64,000 nucleotides of DNA, taken from the NCBI GenBank assembly GCA_036937835.1, contig CM072876.1, positions 16,831,001-16,895,000 of the forward strand, given 5' to 3'. Position 1 is the stretch's first letter. Each line of letters opens with the position of its first letter. The notes under the pieces are model-generated. The model made no database searches. It had not been told where the DNA came from and saw only the letters and a list, made by a program, of their open reading frames with translations. The position numbers and the translations under genes were made by a program. The DNA comes from Pampus argenteus. Taxonomy: Eukaryota > Chordata > Actinopteri > Scombriformes > Stromateidae. This document shows, one piece after another, positions 23,030 to 35,216 of this stretch.

Positions 23030-26000
23030 TTGGTAGGCATTGGCACAATTCAGAGATAATGCTCAGTTGCTGACTGGGGACATTTTTACTGGCGATTTCG
23101 CTTGGGCTGCAGGGGGCTTTGGATCAGACAGACCTTTGGACCCTGTGCTTTCATCCCCAGAATACAGAGTCCTCGCCTCATCTGCTGTGTCTTTTAGCAG
23201 AGCTCACCACCTCATCCATTAAAGGTAGCCGCCTGGCTGGCCTTAAGGCTCCTCTCTCTTGTTTCCATGTGAGTTAAATGAACTAAACAAAAGGCGATTA
23301 GGCAGGGACATCTTCCATGTCACTGAGAATCCATTTCAAGAAAGCTCACTCCGCACGATAACTTAAAGACGCAGAGACCTCTTAGGAGGACTTTGTGCAG
23401 ACTCATGATGGAGCTTCTACTCAGGCGGAGCGAAAGGCCGTAAATTCTCTGATGTAATGGGTTTAATTTTAAAACGCCCTTCATTTTCCACCTCCAAATC
23501 CATGCAGTAAATCAGCAGGAGAGCTGAAAGAGAAAACAGGTGTTCAAGTTTGTTGTTTGTAATTTCTATCGATGTCAGCAGTGACTGGAAAGCAGCTGAA
23601 ACACTTGTCTTCTGTGAGATCATATTACTTCCTCCTGTGTGTTTCTCTCATAACCTTTGCAGGCGCAGTGATTCTAAGGTCTCAGATTCATACGCATGGT
23701 TTACTCGTTTCCTCCATTTTCTCCACAACAGTCTAATTTATGGATAAACAAAAGAGGTAATCAGAGTTACGGTGCATTTCATGATCACCCCCCACTGAGG
23801 GACAGGGCAAAGCCTTCTGAGTTATACGCTGCAAATTCTGAACTTGCTACGAATGTTTCACATTGAATGTTTTGTGGGGGTTTTTCCCCCCACATTTGAA
23901 GATTAGTTTAAATTTCAAATTAAAATTGACTAAAATGCTCAACTTAACTTGAATAGTATCTAGCCATGGAGATTGAATGGAGATACATGAAATTCTTATT
24001 GTTATACTCAACAATTTGAAAAAACTACATTAGAGAAGTTTATTTTTCATAGCTAGTGTCCTGGTTATTCCTGCTTTTTACAGGGACTATTTCTCCATTG
24101 ACCTCCGTTTTGTTGTGGGAGAATCTCAGAGAACGATCTTTAGAATCTAAGCAGCTGAAGCCAAAACTATTTACATGGCTAGATACGATTAGAAGCGAGA
24201 AAATAATTTTAGAACTTTTAGAAATGTGCAATGAGGCTAAAGATTGTTGTTTACTGTATATAGTTTTTCCATTCATATATTTATATATATATATAAATAT
24301 AAATATAAACAGAGATCATCCTAAGTGACAGTAATCTTGACTTGTTCGTTAGTTTGCCGTTTAATTCCAAATGGTTTTAGGCTAAATTTAGTGAACCGGC
24401 TGATTTTAGTAGAACTTAATCGGTGGCTGTCTTTGATCTTTGCTGTGTACAACCAATCAGACACTTCCTTCGGGTTTTCTCTGCTTAGAGGGCAAAGCTG
24501 CATGCCCTCCAACACAGTGTAAGGGAATGCTAATCTTCTCTTTGTTTCTCATGGAAAGCTACTTATCTCCTGCTAAGCACAGGTACCTCGGATGAATGGG
24601 CCGGTTGTCTGTATGTGTGGAGTGCAGCAGCAGCCAGACAGAGCCATTCCAAGTATGTGTGGGGTGGAAGGGGGATCCAGAACAACATGACATCAGATTT
24701 TTTTAGACATTTAAAACATTTTTTTTTTGACCCCATTGTAGCCATGTCCTAGCTTCAGTGCTTCCTCCGAAACCCATGGGAGATGTTAGCGTTGTTCGGA
24801 AGGGCTTTGACATTGAAACTCTATCTCCGTCCCGTGAAGAGATTTTCAGCATGGCCTCAGTTCTTTGCCTCTTCTTTGTGTGCTCTGCCTCTGTTTCCAG
24901 GAGCTGGGTAGGCGCCTCGACTCTCATAGGTGGGAGATTAACATGTCTGCGGGCAAAAACCCAGCTGCTGAGCATCTCCTTCTTTAATGAAAAAAAAAAA
25001 AAAAAACAGATATAGAGCACTGCAGTAGGCTCAGAGGAAAAAGAAGATTCGACAAGCACCTGCTGCTTCCTTTGTTGCTTCTGTGATCAGACTCAAAACC
25101 CAAAACGTGTTTGAATATGAAAAAATTAGAGCGCAAGCCACAGGAATTCTTTAGCATGAAATGAATCCTGTCAGTAAAAAAGCTGAACGTGGTTTAGTTG
25201 ATGCAAAGGTATAAACAAAACTCATGTCTCCCTTCAAGTTGCACTTGATTTCTCCAAAACCTTTGCAGCCTCGAAATTCCACATATCACTCGCAAGTTGA
25301 GATCAATTGAGTTGTCCTTTGACTTTTCAAGTAGAAGAAATACACTCAGCTAGGATTTTTCCTGGGTCTGTCTGCCTGCCTTTCTCTGAAATTACTCACA
25401 AGATGTACTGCCTCGTATATTGCAGGGGAAAACACCACAGGCTTCAGTCCATAAAAGAGATGCAGCAATAGTTCAGCATGCATAAAATGTAGTAAACAGA
25501 GCCTGATGAATGTCCACAGCGAGGTCTACTATTTACTGAGGCAAAGAACATAAGTCACATCTAATCAGAGCTACACACATAAGCCTCAGGCTACATTAAT
25601 GCATAAGAAATAAGCTCCGTGTGAGCTATTGACATCCTTCTCCGTAGTCGTAACGCATGGTCATGGTCCTAATCGTATGCCCTGAAAGTAAAACCGCAAA
25701 AACATGAAATAGGAGTTGAGTTTAAAATAGCATTTCATGGCTGTCTGAACATCCAGCTAGACGCAGGGCATTCTGAAACCGCTGACAGAGAGTGTTTTAT
25801 GGAAGTTTTAACATCCGATTGCAATGTAATAGATGTGATCAGACAGGTCTGAGGGAGAGAATGTCTCTGTTTCTTACTGACATATGACCGAGTGACCTGC
25901 TGTCAAGAGTTTCCGATCATTTCAAATCAATGGTTCCTTACAGCTGCTTTTTACTTGACAATAATTGTGGTCAGATTAACCTCCTATTAACCATATTAAC

Positions 26001-26877
26001 CCCCTGGTCTTTTCCTGAGTCATCTTGTGCTTTAGTTGTGCATATTCCCAAATTAGCACAAAGTAGTTGGTACACAGTAAATCTGTAGCTTCTCGTGCCC
26101 CAAGTCATTTATCACCAAATAAGTTCTGTTTTGTCTGTACTAAAATTCATATCAGCAAACCCAGCGTAGAAAAAAAAAGATCACTATCCAAAAGTATGCG
26201 TCTGGGACCACGCAGCAGTGGATGTCAGAATCAAGCAGGCAGAGGAAAAGACAGTGGGAGGAAACATACTCATGTAAACCACAGGCGACAGGCTCCACAT
26301 CTCGCCAGGCCTGTGTTTAGACTTGATATTTAGAAAGACATTTCCCTATCGCAGCGGCAGCAGCCATGGCGACCGTTTTACGGAAAGCAATGGTGTCTTT
26401 TTCAAATAAGAAAATAAACTGTTTCCTTTATCACGCTTGACCCGTTCCACCTGGCATTCATCAGCGACGGGGCCTGCATGTTGGTCCTGTCGGCTGCTCT
26501 CCTCCCTCTGCCTCTTTTATCACTCTAATGGGGTGCTATCTCCAGGCCGCTCTCTCCGGGTCTCCGCAGCCCCGCTCGGCTTCGTTCAGCGCGCATTCTT
26601 TCCACATCCACCCCGACACATGGGCGGATTTAACACATAATCAGGCCGGACGGGAGGGCAGCCGGAGAAGGGGGTGGGGTGGGGGTGCTCGGCCCTGACA
26701 GGACTCATCATGCTAGGACCGTGGAGACAGACTAGTCATTCTCACTGGCAAAAAACTGAGGGAATCTCCCACAGCCCCATACTGCAGCCTACAATGAGTC
26801 AGAATATTGAGACAGATGGGGAGAAACTCAATATCCCAGCTGCCCTTCTTGGAGCAGTTACTCCCCTCTGTAATAAG

Positions 26878-27100
26878 GACAGTAACCTTGATTGGATTTG
26901 TGGGTTGTAAGTAAGCAAGGAAGCTTGTTTTCCAGCTTCTGAGAATACTAAACTTAAAACTTTACTTGTATAGAAAACTCGAAAACTGTATAAAAACTGG
27001 AAATGTGTCATACTGTAGCATCACCCCATAGCAGTTGATGTCAACAGTGACCTTAACTGGATTAGCAGGTTGTAAGCAAACTAGCAATGAAGTCGGTTCT
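26878..27100 (+). repeat. Pair of related ~50-bp direct repeats
   Basis: ACAGTAACCTTGATTGGATT with GGGTTGTAAGTAAGCAAGGA near 26878-26925 resembles ACAGTGACCTTAACTGGATT with AGGTTGTAAGCAAACTAGCA near 27043-27095. They are in the same orientation, about 165 bp apart, and each is followed by a GAAG/AAGC-type end. Confidence 0.65.
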
Positions 27101-27884
27101 CGGTTTAGACATTGTTTGGAATCTTCTTTCCATTACGGCACCGGAGTTTCGGTCCAGATACCAAAATCATTACTTTTTTTTCATATCTAAAACTCAAATT
27201 ATACTTTCATGAGGATACAAATGCCACATCTTTATGTCTCTATCAATCACAAACCCCTCGGTTTTGATACTTGATGCTACGGACACGTTTCAGTTGGTAC
27301 TCAAAGAGTTTCAGCAAGATTCAATAACCGGCTGCAGTGAATACATAGAAGACTAGAAAAACGGCATAGGACACGAAAGGGCAAATTTGGAATCCAATCT
27401 GTCAGCAAGAGGCACAAGATTAACTCAAGAAAAAAAAAACCCACTGAGTGCCATGGCGTCACCCCCAGACAAGGGAAATAATTATTTTCTATTTTGGCCG
27501 GGAAGGGATATGTCAGACGGTCGAGTCACTGCCACTCCCCCCCCCCTCCCCTCTTCTTGTCTGTCCCTCACCCAGAGTGTCATGACACTGCCAGAGTGTG
27601 AGAGAAATTGGATGCAATTCAAGAATGTTAAGAAGCTCAGCTCGGAGGAAAAAAAGAAATAAACCAAGATCTTACGAAAATACAGAAATCCGTCCCCCTC
27701 CATTTTTTTTGTGTATGCGTGTCTGCTTAAGATAAGGAGACTTTGTTTGACTCTCTGGGCTGTGATTGAGACACTATAGTCACAGGAGCGTTTGATTAGC
27801 TTCATCCCACCGCTCTCAGGATCTCTCCTTTCTCAGGCTCTTCTTCCTCCCTGTGTATAAAATTGCTGACTGCAGCATCCCCTT

Positions 27885-27885
<1 letters not shown>

Positions 27886-27914
<29 letters not shown>
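27886..27914. repeat. (CA)n microsatellite in intron 3
   Basis: Uninterrupted CA dinucleotides. Confidence 0.97.
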
Positions 27915-27916
<2 letters not shown>

Positions 27917-30826
27917 CACTGAATAAAAGTGCTTGACCACTGGAAGGGAAGTTACAGATGCTGGCTCTGTATATTCATTTCCCCACTCTGTTTAATCTCA
28001 GCCCAGTTGTGGCCTGACTAATTTCTCAGTGTCATCAACAAGACGACTGTTGTTTCTGCCGCTGAGCTTTTTTGTCCAGAAGAAGACCAAGAAATCACTC
28101 TTGCACACTTGATCCTTAAAAATGTAATTACACGTCGGACTGCAAGTCTTCTTGTCAAAGTCAGCGCCAGTTGTGAAAAGGTCTCAGGTGTTGTACAGTG
28201 TTTTAACATGTTTGCGTGTCAGTGTTTGCCAGTAAGGTGTCAGTCATTCTGTCAGGTAAGAAGGCTACTGGGTGAAGACTTAGTGTAATTGCTTTGTTAG
28301 ATATTTCCACTCAGAAGCGAGGTGTTGTTGCGGGGACAGTCAACAAAGAACCTCTCACTCTCTATCATCCCACCTCAGTATCTGGGTTTAACAGTGTCTC
28401 GTGAGCATCTGGTGCCAGTAAAGTGGGAACCAGCCAGCAGCAAGCCGGTGTTCGCTGCTGCTGGGGCAGGAATGCTGTGCCGGGACGGCTGTGTTTGTAC
28501 TTGTCACTCATTGCGCTGGCAGTGGTTGGGAGAGCTACAGGAACACTTTGTTGCCCGCGTCATACAAGAATTTGATTTTGAGGCCTCATTTGCCGCTTTG
28601 TTGCTTCTGTAAATGTCTTCGGGGTTCCGAACTCGAGTCGGACACACTGATAAACACATCAGTCATTGAAAAAAAAAAAAACACATGAGAAATGAACTCA
28701 CGAGCTTGAGTCAAAGGTCAAAGTCCAGTTCATTACAACAGAGGTTTGTTTTTGTTTTTTTGTTTTTTCCGGTTATGATCATATCAAGAAAAATGCAAGA
28801 AAAATGATCAGCTGACTGTTTTTCTTTTTGTACTTGCCTGTTCATTTACTGTACTGTATTTAGCTAACATTGACGCTGATACTGAACCACTTGCATTGTA
28901 TTGTAAAGGCAGTAATAGGCCTCAACTGTTAACAGTGGCTTATTTTACCTGCCCAGTGACTGCAGATGAAAAGTAGCTAACCTGGTGAAAACATCTCCTC
29001 TCTGCCAAATGCATTTAAAACTAAAACTAACTACACATTGATTTCGTGAACTTTTTCCATAACTAGATTTAGACATTTCTCGCACCTTTAACAGCTTAGA
29101 AAAGGAGAACTGATATTACATTTTACTAATGCTGACATTTTAGCAACTGCAGAGTGCTACTTTGCTGTTTCTTTGTTGAGAAAAAGATGGAGTGGTTTGT
29201 TGAAGAGATATAATTTAAACATTTCACAAGCCTAAAACAGACGTTGTTGTGTGAATATCCCCTATTATAGTTATAATAATAGTTATACAAGTTGTATAAC
29301 TTTTAGGAAAAAAGTAGGTACTCAGTTGCTATTTTGAGCTTTGGTATTGAAATCAATGTTGGGGGAGAAGACGCATAATCAAAATGAGTAGAAATCACAG
29401 TGAAAGCTCCAAAAATAATGTGCAATGAACTAGAATTTCCCTTTTATAGTTGTGTTTACTTCCAAAAGACCTCCCCTCCCAGGCCTTACCCTCGTCCTAA
29501 TCTGTTCTGTGGATCCTCTCATCCACTGGAGTGGTGGTCGCAGTGGGGAACGTCTCCGGTCCCTGTCGGGCTTCTCCTCCTCCACACACACACTGGCCAC
29601 CCAGCAGATGAGCTCTCAGAAAACCCAAAGGCAAACAGACATGCTGGCTTATCAGAATGTTTAAACAGCCTGGCATGGTGGGAGAAAGCAGCGTCTTATA
29701 CTGGATCTGGCCAATCTTTAACCTGCTGGAGAAAGCGCTTCAGTGTCATTATCAACATCCACGGGGGGAGTGTACACACAGTGTATCAGATACTGCAAAG
29801 AGACGGGCTTTACTGTGCTGTTTGTCGAATGTTAGCGCTCTTCAGAGCTGCACATACACTCAAAGCTGCCAAATGTGATGAGTAAGCACTTGTTGTCTTT
29901 GCGTATGTATACAGTATGATTCACCCCCCGGTCAGCATTCAAGACCCGCCGCTCGCAGCTTCCTCGTAGCTCTGTTTTCAATTACTGGCTCAAAAAAAAA
30001 AGGTAAAGAAAGATTAGAGATATAATCATGTCTTTTTCCTCTTGAAAAAAAAAAAAAGAAAAGATCTTGTTTCACAAGGCTGTGTCAGTGCGATAAATGG
30101 AGAATGACAGGGCTTTCATGTAGCTGAAATAGGGATACCCCGTTCCTCAGCCTACTCTCCATGCCGCTGTGGAAGAGTGAAAACTGGAAAACTCTGATCC
30201 CTTCTTATTCTGGCCCCGTCTCAACAGGGAGTGGCCAGTATTTTTAAATTCCACAGAGAAAAAGGGAAAAAAGTAAAAAAAAAAAAAAATAGCAGAGCAG
30301 AATTGAGATCTGAAAATTGGGTGGGGACCCAGTATGAAAATCACTGCTCACATTCCCCAGTGACTCATGAAAAATGCATTTCCAGTCTAATTTGATAGTT
30401 TGTATGCAGAGCTATTCGCAGAAGTATAGATTTCTTGCAGATTGTTTAAGAAATCATGTGGCCTAGATAGCAGTTATTCACTAGGCTTAGCTCTGTTTTG
30501 CACACGCAGCGGGGTCAGTGTGGCTTATCTTGGGGGACTTTAAACTACTTGGAAGCTAAAATAGCCAGACCCAGAATAGACATGTTACTCCTTTTTAGTA
30601 TTTAAAAATTAACTTAACAAAGGCATGTGACAGGGTTGTTGTTTTTTTTTTGTATTTCCTTTCTTGTTTTTATGGCTCGTTTGGGACGTCAGAATTTCAG
30701 AAGAACTGGTGATTGGATGAGTTAGTTGGTTTAATTTACTCTCTCGCCACACAGGCAGCGAGGAGCTCTTTCTGATTAGACATATCAGTCTTAGGTTTGC
30801 TTACCTACTTGGTAAAATGTAAAATG

Positions 30827-30889
30827 CTGAGAGGAAACATGTGTCAGTGTACACTAATCGCTAGTCCACTGACACATGTTTCCTCTCAG
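30827..30889. repeat. Perfect inverted repeat: 23-bp stem, 17-nt loop
   Basis: The left arm at 30827-30849 (starting CTGAGAGGAAAC) is the exact reverse complement of the right arm at 30867-30889 (ending GTTTCCTCTCAG). The loop at 30850-30866 can form four more pairs (ACTA with TAGT). The match stops at both outer ends. It lies 1.16 kb before exon 4. Confidence 0.97.
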
Positions 30890-31443
30890 AGATAGGACTT
30901 GTTATAAACAGGTCAGACGCCTTCACTGTCTTGAGGAATCATCAGTGGCGAAATCCGTCTTTCGGCGAATGATTCAACATGAGACTTTTGCCGCGGCGTT
31001 GCTTGATGAAGCCCGAGGGGGGCAGGTTCATTCGAATCCTGGCTGCATGGAGATGAAAACACAGTGGTTTGTTCTGTCATGCCCTACTAATGATGGGAAT
31101 TCAGGTAGAAAGTGAAGACTCTGTCAAATGGTGTTTGCGCAGGACTAATATCACCCGGAGACATCCACTGATTTGTTATAATTGCTGATATCCTCGGTGA
31201 ATATAATCCTGTGTGAACCTGGCTCAGCTGGGCTTTACTAAATACAAAGCGCTGTGTGAACACAGGTTGTATTTCTGGTTAGGGGTGGGTATCTTAGCAT
31301 GGCTGGATCAAGACGTTAAGGGAGGCAGGTGCAAGAATGAGTTCCCACTTTTTCCCCAAACAAAACACAGTGTGAAATAACGAGTAGGAAGGCAAGCCAG
31401 TGGCCATCGTTCATAGCTGACAGTTTTCAATACTTTCCGAGTG

Positions 31444-31625
31444 AAGTCAAGTCAATTTTATTTGTATAGCCCAATATCACAAATCCCAAATTTGCCACAG
31501 GGCGCTTTACAATCTGTCCAGCATACAACACCCCCTCTGTGCTCGGTGCGGATGAGGAGAAAAACTCCCTAAAATAACCCTTGAGCAGGGTCACGAGATG
31601 ATTAATGAGACAGGAAGGCAGAAAA
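31444..31625 (+). repeat. Teleost dispersed repeat of the 'TTTATTTGTATAGCCC' type
   Basis: AAGTCAAGTCAATTTTATTT, GTATAGCCCAATATCACAAA, GGGCGCTTTACAATCTGTCC, AGCATACAACACCCCCTCTG and GAAAAACTCCCTAAAATAAC follow in order a repeat that occurs very often in teleost genomes. It lies about 420 bp before exon 4. I do not assign a family name. Confidence 0.7.
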
Positions 31626-32045
31626 AAACGTGCTGCGCCAAATCGTTTTTTTTTCTTTTCCTTTAAAAGGTGAGTTTTTATTAAAGTTTGATTATTTGTA
31701 GTGAAAAGTTGTTTTTTTTTGGGCCTCAAAAAATATTCAAATGAAGCGATCTGAGATGTTTTGAAAAGAAAATCACTCTGATGAAACTCATAGACATGTA
31801 GGGACGCGTTGAGTCATTTTAAATGGCCACAAACCAAAAATCTTCTATTCATTTCATTTTCAAAATAAGAACATGCAAACTTTTACGAGTACTGCACTTT
31901 ACTTTTCCATGTCCACAAATGTCACTACGCTGAACTGTTGGGGCAACCGGACATTCTCACTTGACTCTGTACTAGTTTGACTTTCTGTTTCTGTCTTTGT
32001 CTCCATCTCTCAGCCTTTAACCCTTTTTTTTATTCTCTTCCACAG

Positions 32046-32201
32046 CGTGCGGTCGTGGTTTCTACAAGTCTTCCTCCCAGGACCTTCAGTGCTCTCGCTG
32101 TCCGGCCCACAGCTTTAACGACCGCGAGGGCTCCTGGCGCTGCGACTGCGAGGATGGCTACTACCGAGCACTCTCTGACCCTCCCTCTGTGGCCTGCACA
32201 A
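32046..32201 (+). CDS. epha7: epha7 exon 4 (cysteine-rich EGF-like region)
   Basis: This exon is 156 bp, the canonical length of Eph exon 4, and lies 16.7 kb after exon 3. Its first two bases complete codon 277 (Pro), giving the join C-E-P-C-G. It encodes residues 277-328 plus one base. Cysteines appear in the EGF-like pattern CGRGFYKSSSQDLQCSRC followed by CDCEDGYYRALSDPP and AC. This segment forms the rigid stalk between the ephrin-binding domain and the FN3 repeats and takes part in receptor clustering in the family. The acceptor follows a long pyrimidine tract ending CCACAG; the donor is ACAA|GTAAGT. The final base pairs with exon 5 to give Arg329, as in EphA receptors (T-R-PPSAP). Confidence 0.97.
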
Positions 32202-33084
32202 GTAAGTCTGCCATGCCGTTGCTAGGTAAACACAGCGCATGTGAATTTAAACAGCCACACATGCAGGGGGATAAAAAACTACATGGCAGTCCTGCTCAGT
32301 TAGTCTGCAGTAGTCTCATGAAAGCCCCAGATGTGTTCCATGGCAGTTCCTCTGCCTCCCAGTATGTCATTATAATTATGTTTGCAGGCTTGCATGTCTG
32401 TTTTCTGTCTTAGCTTGTTGCTAATGATGAGAGGAGCAATTTGCCATTTCCCGTCTGAAAGATTGCAATTACAGTCAGCAGCGGCAGCGCAGGCAGCACC
32501 CTGCGTCTTCATTTGTCCTGGCCAGTGTAACAGTTATGTGACAGCCATTGATGGCTTATTTACACAGGCCGGGGGGATTCAGTCTGAAGGGTGGGGCTCA
32601 TTTGCTTTCTAAATCCATTGTTAAACATGTTTATTTCACTGCTAGAATCTTTTTTTTTGTTTGTTTGTTTGTTTGTTTGTTTGTGCTCCTGTTGCTGTCT
32701 GCTACTGTGCACAGGGGAAATGTTAGCACTCTCCTTTATCTCTTGAGGTAAACAGCACCCCTAAACGTAATCTGAGCACCTTATCTGTGTGTCTTTATCC
32801 TACTGAAAATATATCACAAGTCTCCTGGATAGGCCCGCAGGTTTCTGGCTGCTGCTCACACTGTTACGTCATTCTTTTTTCTTTTTTTTTCCCAACACAT
32901 CTATTAAGAAGGAGATGGGCAAATTAACAGTTTAGATTGTGTTCATTTATTTTGTACCATTTTCTGTTGATTAAAACTCATCAAAAACACATATGCATGT
33001 GCAGGAAATCAGCCTGCTTCACATCCTGAGCTGTGCTGCTTTTTTTTCTCTGAACACCCAAACTAGGCCAAGTGAGAATCTCTA

Positions 33085-33085
<1 letters not shown>

Positions 33086-33115
<30 letters not shown>
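33086..33115. repeat. (TG)n microsatellite in intron 4
   Basis: Uninterrupted TG dinucleotides, about 885 bp after exon 4. Confidence 0.97.
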
Positions 33116-33116
<1 letters not shown>

Positions 33117-33376
33117 CACAGAGAGAGGCTGCTGCTGAGATATTATGCAAATAGTAGAATTTTATAACGCTGCATTGGCTTGTCTATGCATCGAATCAGA
33201 GAATCAAAGACAGGAGTATACCGACTGCAGATTGGATTTAATGTTGTAAATTTCATATCAACTCATTTATGAGTGTCAGTAAAGCAGCTCATAGAGCAAC
33301 ATGTCTGTCCCTGCCTGCCCGATGCTTTTCCCATTTATTTCAACATATCTTCAGTACACAGGTGTGTTCATGTTGC

Positions 33377-33411
33377 CACACGCGCGCGTGTGTGTGTGTG
33401 TGCGTGTGTGT
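33377..33411. repeat. Alternating CA/CG/TG tract, Z-DNA type
   Basis: Thirty-five bases alternate strictly pyrimidine-purine, with a CGCGCGCG core at 33381-33388 and a further CG at 33403. Long CG/TG alternation is the classical requirement for left-handed Z-DNA. Confidence 0.9.
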
Positions 33412-33950
33412 CAGTCGTGAATTATTTGGTACAAATTTGCACCTTTTTTTCCTTTTTTTTTATTTAATTCCACCCTTGTGGAAGAATGATGTCTCTGCAA
33501 GTTGTATTATACCAGTGGAAATACATTATCAGGAAAGAATATTTTAATTTTAAAACTGGGCGAGATAGAGTGGTTGCAAGAAAAAAAAATTAAAAAATAA
33601 AAAAAAGATTGTAACTTGAATAAGAAGAGGTTGAGCTATGATTTCCTGCAAACATCATCCATCATTAAAACATCGGCCTTCTCGTTTGCATTTTAGCTGG
33701 CTGTTCTCACCATGTGCTCGGCAAATATGGAAGAAATGCTCTCAGCAGAAACTTTGCTTGTTTATAAGAATACTCCACAGGGCAATTTTAAATAGCTTGA
33801 AGGCATTGTTAACATTTGTCATTTCTAGAAAGATGATGTCACCTTTGGAAAAAAAAGAGAGATAGCACAGTCTTCCTCCTACAAACGAAAAGTTAGATTA
33901 ATGACGCTATGTTTAGCATGTCACCAATCAACATTCTAATGGTTTTATCT

Positions 33951-34140
33951 GGGGCTGCATGCCATGCTTGTTTTCATTATTAATCCCGCTATTATTTTTC
34001 TGATTAATCGATTAGTTTCTGATTAGTCAGAAAATTGTGACAAACGGCGATCACCATTTCCTTCAAGGCAAAGATGTAGCCTCAAATGTCCCGAGCAACA
34101 GTCCGCACCTCAAACACATTCAGTTTACTGTCGTCATTGC
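33951..34140 (+). repeat. Teleost dispersed repeat, third fragment
   Basis: GGGGCTGCATGCCATG, TTTTCATTATTAATCCCG, TGATTAATCGATTAGTTTCT, GATGTAGCCTCAAATGTCCC and CAAACACATTCAGTTTACTG match the same family as the copies near 20.3 and 22.6 kb. This one lies in intron 4 and keeps the ATTAATCGATTAG palindromic core best. Confidence 0.6.
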
Positions 34141-35173
34141 AGCTCTAGTTTTATCACAAAATACGGTATATGGGACGTGTTTGTTTGCTGCTTGTGGTGA
34201 GATTCATCTTGATTATTAAAAAAAAAAAAAAATTTTTTATTGTTTTTCAAAATGGGTCAAATTGTTAAAGTCGTCAAAGTGTAAAATGTCCTCACGTGGA
34301 CCTATCGTCTAATGAATCGAGACATTATATATTATAATGTTCTTTTACAAAAAAACATCTTTTCAACTCCGTTCCCAGAAACATCTGACACAAACAAGGA
34401 CATAGCTCAGGCTAAGCAAATTTGAGGCCGGCCAAAGACCACAGATCACCAATCTCTCCGTGTAGCACAGGGGCAACCATACACATCTTGTTCTAAAAGA
34501 CAGGTCCATTACTCACTTCTCCAACCATCCTAATCGGATGTTAACGCTTCACTCTAACATATCCTACTGATCAAGGGCAGGACACACATGCGGCGGTAAG
34601 AAAGTTCCCACTTCTTTGCAGTGTCCTCTGGCTGTTCCCTTCTGGATAATCACCTTGGCCAAGTAGCGCAGTAATTACTGAAGTTGCCTAATGCACACTT
34701 TCCATTATTCATTTTCATTAACTTCGGGTCTATACTTGATGACCCCATACCATTATGTGTAAATATGTATTTTTAACTTGTATGAATAGCTTCGCCCTCC
34801 TCTACATTCACTCAGAATAATTTTGCACGGCTTTCTGTACGTGCATTTCCTCATTCATCACTGGATTAAGTCAGTGTGACCAATAGTCACTGTGATTTCC
34901 TTTTTTTCAAGCTTTATCCAGGCCAGGAGTGAATAGTAATTGAAAATGAATTTGCACTGCCTGAACAAATAGCTTGATTGACAGATTTTTTTTAAATAGG
35001 GGTTTGTAAAGCTACCATATCGTAGGCCTTAGCAAAACAGTGAGATGGATCTCTGGCACATAGAGATTAAGAATGCGTCTATGAGGATTTGAGAGGAAAT
35101 GAGATGAAGATGTAATGTGGGGGACATGAAAAGCCAAATCCAAGCTGAATAAAGATGAGGGAAGAAGTTCCAA

Positions 35174-35216
35174 AAAACATAGCACCGAATACATTGTTTC
35201 CCATGTGCTATGTTTT
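35174..35216. repeat. Small inverted repeat (12-bp stem)
   Basis: AAAACATAGCAC at 35174-35185 and GTGCTATGTTTT at 35205-35216 are exact reverse complements around a 19-nt loop. Confidence 0.9.

Larger units (their letters stand above)
15360..32045 (+). other. epha7: epha7 intron 3 (16.7 kb)
   Basis: The intron is bounded by GTGAGT and a pyrimidine-rich acceptor ending CCACAG. It contains the A/P'/A' duplication cluster (16514-17778), two fragments of a teleost dispersed repeat (20285-20440 and 22613-22760), a G-rich tract (22980-23029), a related 50-bp repeat pair near 26.9-27.1 kb, a perfect hairpin (30827-30889) and a dispersed repeat at 31444-31625. No further coding exon was recognised. 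The 161-codon open frame at 29400-29885 shows no family resemblance. Confidence 0.85.

Noticed and set aside
22800..23073. Overlapping open frames on both strands near 22.8-23.07 kb, rich in Pro or Gly
   Set aside because: They arise from the G-rich low-complexity tract, which lacks stop codons in several frames.
26661..26688. G-quadruplex near 26.67 kb
   Set aside because: Three close G runs are present and the fourth is separated by about 11 bases, beyond the usual loop limit.
29400..29885. 161-codon open frame in intron 3
   Set aside because: The peptide is low in recognisable structure, a second frame is also open in the same place, and the region lies between epha7 exons with no splice signals suggesting an exon.
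31009..31050. Possible tRNA-derived SINE near GGTTCATTCGAATCC
   Set aside because: It resembles a B-box split by extra bases, but there is no A-box and no SINE core nearby, so support is too weak.
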